64,000 bases of DNA from Moringa oleifera (lineage: Eukaryota; Streptophyta; Magnoliopsida; Brassicales; Moringaceae): the NCBI GenBank assembly GCA_021397835.1, contig JAJFZO010000747.1, positions 4,404,501 through 4,468,500 on the forward strand, read 5' to 3'. Of this stretch, positions 60,149 through 64,000 are shown piece after piece. The notes under the pieces are model-generated. The model did no database searches. It was given only the letters and a program-made list of their open reading frames with translations, and was not told the DNA's origin. The position numbers were made by a program, and so were the translations under genes. Positions within the stretch are counted from its first letter, which is position 1, and each line of letters begins with the position of its first letter.

Positions 60149-60522
60149 TAATAGGTCTTAACTAATAGCTTGATCGATTCAAATTTAAAAAGGTTTCTAC
60201 TTAGGGCAAGAAAGACCATAGTGTTTGATTTTATTTGCCAAAATGATGCATTCTTTAATTAATAACAAGAATTTAAAGACAAATAAAAATAAAAGAAATA
60301 ATTACCTTCTTATCTTATTGTTATTACAACTCCTAAGTGGTAAAGCATGTAATAACATGTCATTTTATTAGCAACAACTTAAACAACTATCCCATTAACC
60401 CCACATTCTTAGTACTATTATCAATTAGCCATAAAATGAGACCATTGTTCATGTTATGTACTCATCCCTTATAGAAGAATCATTTTCTCTAAGGTACCCT
60501 CTATGATCTTCGTGGTCCATAA
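60149..60522 (-). repeat. 5' LTR of the gypsy element
   Basis: Partner of 55517-55880, with many substitutions and small indels between the two, so the insertion is not recent. It starts TTATGGACCACGAAG on the minus strand. Confidence 0.85.
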
Positions 60523-61464
60523 AAAAAGAAGATTAATTTTTGATTAATTTTGTTTCACTTTCTACTTAGCATGCTACTATTTTGGTTATCATAATTTGTT
60601 TTTCCATAATTTATCTTTTTTTAATTTTTTATGTTCACTTTGTGAATATAATTTGCTTTTCTCCTTGACTTTGCATCTTGAAACAGTTTGGTCTGTTTTT
60701 ATATTTATTTGAAAGCTTTAGTATTCCTGGAAAAAAAAAAAAAAACTCAAATCTCATTTCATTCGGTGATAGTCCAATTACATTATGCTTCCCCTTTTAC
60801 TTCTCCACATAATAATTAAATTATCGTCATGCTTTTGTTTGTTAGTTTTTGCATTGATTTTACACTTTGCATCTTTTTTTTTTACTATTGTAATGTAATA
60901 ATTTTAATTCATTTCTAAAAAAATTATCTCATTAAATCATTTCTCTTTGTTTGCTAGATAATTAAGATGCTGTGTGTTGACTTGTTGTAGTTTTTTTTTT
61001 TTTTTTTGAGTTTTTTTTCATGTGTGATTAATCAGATCTTATTTTTCATTATCTTTAATTTTTATTTGACTTATTAATGCAATTACTATTTGATTTATTA
61101 TTAAAATATCATGATGGATTGATTCAATTAACATGATTTTTAAAATTTTGTTAGATAAAGTATAATTGATTCTTTTATTTTTGTTATGCAAAGCAAATCT
61201 TATTTTTTATTTTTTTAAATTTTTAAGTATAATGTTTATTCTAAAAACCATCATTGTTTTAACATCATAATCACCGACATGAAAAAAGTTCAATGGAGAG
61301 CTAATATGCTTATAAAAATATTGGTGGCTTACTTTGAGTTATTTTTTAGTTGTATTGCTGTTTAGCTAAAACTCAAAAATTAAGTTATAATTATTTTAAT
61401 AAAAATTATTTAAAAAATTATTAAAAATTATATTTATTAAATAAAAATAAAATAAATATCAAAA
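60523..61464. other. AT-rich intergenic stretch left of HDA9
   Basis: T-rich sequence with several homopolymer runs (A14 at about 60731, T18 at about 60991). No gene is recognised. Confidence 0.45.
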
Positions 61465-61975
61465 TAATTTCTATAGTATTTAACTTTTTAATCAAGTTTG
61501 AATAATTTTTTGAACTAATCTTATGTATAAAATATCAATTTCATTCAAATTGACTTTATCTTTAGTTTCTTTTAGAATAAAATTTTAAATTAAAGATCTT
61601 ATATAATAAATTTTTACTTAAAATTTTTTATAAATATAAAAAAATCAAATTACTATAAAAAATTATATTTTTTGAAGTATCAAATATATTTTTTAAAAAT
61701 TTAATTTTATGAAAAATTTTAAAAGTTTATTAAAAAATTATTTTAAGGATTACAAAAATTGTATAATTTTTTTGTAATAGTATTTATAAAAAATTTAAAT
61801 AAAAATTTATTATATAAAATTTTTAATCTGAACTGTCTCTTAAAAAAAATTAAAATCAATGATATGATTTGGATCAAATTAAAGATTCAAACATAAAATT
61901 AATTCAAAAAATATAATAAAATTTTAGTTAAAAAATGTGATAATATAATATTTATTTTGATATTTATTTTAAAAT
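61465..61975. mobile_element. MITE copy (long-TIR family), eroded
   Basis: The interior 'aaagatcttatataataaat' and following 'aaattttttataaatataaa' match the copies at 12.42 and 30.64 kb in order. The terminal repeats are poorly kept. It lies about 100 bp upstream of the HDA9 promoter elements. Confidence 0.45.
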
Positions 61976-62063
61976 ATAATTTTAATTTTTTTAATACATA
62001 CCTTACAAAAAAATTAATTTGAAAAAAAATCCCCTATCCTGCAAACAAAGTCCAGCATATCTG

Positions 62064-62167
62064 TATAAAAGGTGCGTTGAGACGGTCCAAAGGCGGACAG
62101 TGGATTTTCGCAGGCAATGTATAAAACCGGATGCACATCTCTTTCTCTCTCTCTCTCTCTCTCTCTG
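62064..62167 (+). promoter_or_regulatory. HDA9-like core promoter and (CT)n leader
   Basis: Two TATA-like 'tataaaa' sequences lie at 62064-62070 and 62120-62126. A (CT)n microsatellite follows at about 62137-62167, placing a likely transcription start near 62150 and a leader of about 120 nt before the ATG at 62271. Confidence 0.55.
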
Positions 62168-62270
62168 CAGCTTTCAAGCTTCTGAATTTCTTGGAGGGGT
62201 GCAACCTTCATAACATTTGACTCTGTGTCTGCGGTCCTTTGTTCCTTTCTCAATTGGATTCTGGCTGAGA

Positions 62271-63113
62271 ATGCGCTCGAAGGACCGAATCTCCTACTTT
62301 TACGATGGTAAAGTTCCTTTATTTTCACGCGCTGCGTAGTCTGCTATATCCAAGAATCCTCGGTTGCCTATAATTATTTGAAACTACTTAATTCACTATT
62401 CGATATTCAACTCAAATTTACCTTTAATGCGGTCAAGTTCCTGCAGGAACTCAAAACCCTAGACATTCAAATGAGTGGAGATCCTTTCAGAACCGAGAAA
62501 ATTACCCTACTCAAATGATGCTTGGGGAAATGGTTGGCTTGGCCCCATTGACTTGTCCAAACTTTTGGGATTGAAGGGTTAAAAAGGGAATTATATGCTA
62601 TACTGGTGAATAGACTAATAGGTGCTCTTTTTCATTATCTTTTCTTGGCAACTGACATTGAGCTAAACAATTTTATGACTTGTTCTGAGGAATATGGTAA
62701 ATAATTATAGGGTCTTTATTTTTTCTTTGGACCTGAACAATTTGATTTGTGTATTGCAGGGGATGTTGGAAGTGTTTACTTTGGACCTAATCATCCAATG
62801 AAACCTCATCGACTTTGTATGACCCACCATCTTGTCCTCTCATATGAGCTCCATAAGAAGATGGAAATTTATGTTAGTCGCTTGTAATTGCAAGTTTCTT
62901 TGATTGATTATATCATTTGCTGAAATTTATGTTGAGATCTGATTGATTTCTACAAATCTTATCAATGTTGTCTTGCTCTTTGTTTGATGATGCAGCGGCC
63001 CCACAAGGCATATCCTGTTGAGCTGGCCCAGTTCCATTCAGCTGATTATGTTGAATTCTTACATCGGATTTCTCCAGACACTCAACATTTGTTCTCAGAT
63101 GAGTTAGCTAGAT
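62271..63113 (+). CDS. HDA9: Histone deacetylase, HDA9-type (5' part; runs off the window)
   Basis: A class I (RPD3-type) zinc-dependent histone deacetylase. The first three coding exons are 62271-62307, 62760-62872 and 62996-63113, all with GT-AG introns, covering 89 complete codons. The protein begins [20 protein letters not shown], then [40 protein letters not shown] and [19 protein letters not shown]. The MRSKD start and the [20 protein letters not shown] block are typical of plant HDA9 rather than HDA6/HDA19. The catalytic His/Asp residues lie in exons beyond the window; intron 3 starts at 63114 and no exon 4 is visible before 64000. Arabidopsis HDA9 acts in the nucleus with POWERDRESS and HOS15 to remove H3 acetylation, affecting flowering and senescence; the same role here is inference. 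No disruption is seen. Confidence 0.95.
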
Positions 63114-64000
63114 GTATGGCCTGTTTTCTAAATTTTAAGGTGTATTATGATTAATATGTGTTCTAGATGAAATACTTGCTCAGCTTTGTAATCTTTTAAG
63201 ATTAGTCTTTGATTATTACATGAAGTTCTTATGAAAATGTTTGCCCATATTAAAGGGTTTGATTTTTCTCTATTGAGATACCTTTTAGTTTGTCAAAGTT
63301 CGATATGTAAGAGGAGGAAAGGTATTATGCTTCACAGCTTTGACTTGTTCGACTAGTTACTTTGATTCTGGTATTATTTATGCTATACCAAGTGTAGTTG
63401 AAATATAATAATGTGCAATAATTGCATGATGCCTTTGCACATTAGCTAATTGGAATGTTAAGTAGATATTGTTGTTTCTTAATGTTCATTTGGCTAGGCT
63501 ACTGAGCAAAAATATAATAATTGTTTATGCAAAGTTATATTTAAGTCTCCAAGGTCATATTTACAAGTTCAAAAATCTAATGATGAAAAATTGAGGTTGG
63601 AACTTATGATAATGGTATGAATTTTGGTCAGAAGTTTTTCCCAAAGCCATCTCAAAATTTGTAAAATCAGGATCTTACATTCCCTGATAATTCTGTGTTT
63701 TTCTTGTATAGTTTAATGGCAAAAGAAGCTTCATATGGTTGGGTTTAGAAGTTGGGACTGCTTAATTGCTTTCAGAGTTTGGATAAGTCCGTGTAGACCG
63801 TGTTGTAAAATTGATGACTGGTTGATTAGCGGGTTTTAAACTTGGGCAATTTTACTTGTTTGAGATCTATATTGTACTTACAAACAGGAAATTGTTGTGT
63901 TGTTTTTTCTTAAATTTTGTTAAGTATCTTTTGGTTATGTGACATATCTCTTTCCTTTTCTTCTCCCCCTCTCCTCTGTTGGGTGGGTAGGATTCAGTCA
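63114..64000 (+). other. Intron 3 of the HDA9-like gene (incomplete)
   Basis: The sequence following the donor 'agat|gtatgg' contains no continuation of the HDA9 reading frame (YNLGEDCPVF-like sequence is absent), so the intron is at least 887 nt long and its acceptor lies outside the window. Confidence 0.75.

Larger units (their letters stand above)
55517..60522 (-). mobile_element. Ty3/gypsy retrotransposon, structurally complete but inactive
   Basis: An element of about 5.0 kb bounded by LTRs (55517-55880 and 60149-60522). Reading leftwards on the minus strand: primer site; gag (about 60.1-59.3 kb); zinc knuckle and protease (59.3-59.0 kb); RT (about 58.48-57.96 kb) with DYRALNAATIKNYFLIPTVD and HYKYLVMPFSLRNTPFNI; RNase H (about 57.9-57.4 kb); integrase (57.3-56.5 kb). 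A C-terminal block at 56251-56033 follows, with FEVEKKTGIVTYKLMRPNES then KIHIIFYISLLKK. The frame then runs to the polypurine tract, ending with a stretch like FPHLDFRDKVSIKRG, which is typical of gypsy polyproteins with an extended C-terminus. The RT active site reads FFNDILV in place of FFDDILV, and stops are frequent throughout, so it cannot be autonomous. Confidence 0.9.

Noticed and set aside
62014..62328. Minus-strand 104-codon ORF over the HDA9 start
   Set aside because: It is antisense to the leader and first exon, built around the (CT)n repeat (Arg-Glu run).
1..64000. CRISPR array, operons, phage, bacterial defence or biosynthetic cluster
   Set aside because: No regularly spaced identical repeats with unique spacers, no gene strings on one strand with bacterial ribosome sites. 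All coding evidence is plant nuclear or retro-/DNA-transposon.

Overview
The window looks like nuclear DNA of a flowering plant, probably a eudicot. It is very AT-rich, its genes have short exons with GT-AG introns and TATA boxes, it carries a plant peptide-hormone precursor, and its retrotransposons show tRNA-iMet-type primer sites. The species cannot be named from the sequence alone. Gene density is low, with about four well-supported protein-coding genes and one tRNA gene in 64 kb.

Layout. 1-16.1 kb: a decayed tandem array of non-coding DNA. The same ordered set of landmarks recurs at about 1.24, 7.96 and 13.07 kb (period roughly 5-7 kb), with internal duplications and deletions. 17.06 kb: tRNA-Leu(AAG), minus strand. 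19-21.7 kb: a possible coding fragment, a retrotransposon leader remnant with a primer-binding-site-like sequence, and a complete three-exon phytosulfokine (PSK) precursor gene on the plus strand. 24.4-28.8 kb: a possible but poorly resolved minus-strand gene with a retrotransposon gag relic inside its span. 32.5-33.9 kb: an intronless plus-strand gene for a 302-aa EAR-motif protein. 35.4-35.6 kb: a GC-rich island of unknown nature. 36.6-39.1 kb: a Mutator-like (MULE) transposase pseudogene, plus strand. 39.2-41.9 kb: Ty1-copia gag-integrase remains, minus strand. 43.6-45.5 kb: degenerate tandem repeats and a long-TIR MITE. 47.1-49.4 kb: a cytochrome c oxidase subunit 7a-like gene, minus strand. 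50.3-54.0 kb: a Ty1-copia element with both LTRs but no gag. 55.5-60.5 kb: a Ty3/gypsy element with both LTRs, a primer site and a polypurine tract, all reading frames broken. 62.1 kb to the right edge: the first three coding exons of an HDA9-type class I histone deacetylase, truncated by the window end.

The genes are functionally unrelated and form no cluster or operon: a secreted sulfated-peptide signal (PSK), a putative nuclear repressor-type protein (EAR motif), a mitochondrial respiratory-chain subunit (COX7a-like) and a chromatin eraser (HDA9-like). Much of the rest is transposon-derived. One MITE family recurs at least five times. I found no CRISPR array, no bacterial-type system and no clear new biological system. 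The least explained objects are the left-hand array, the GC-rich island at 35.4 kb, the COX7a upstream reading frame and the EAR-motif protein.
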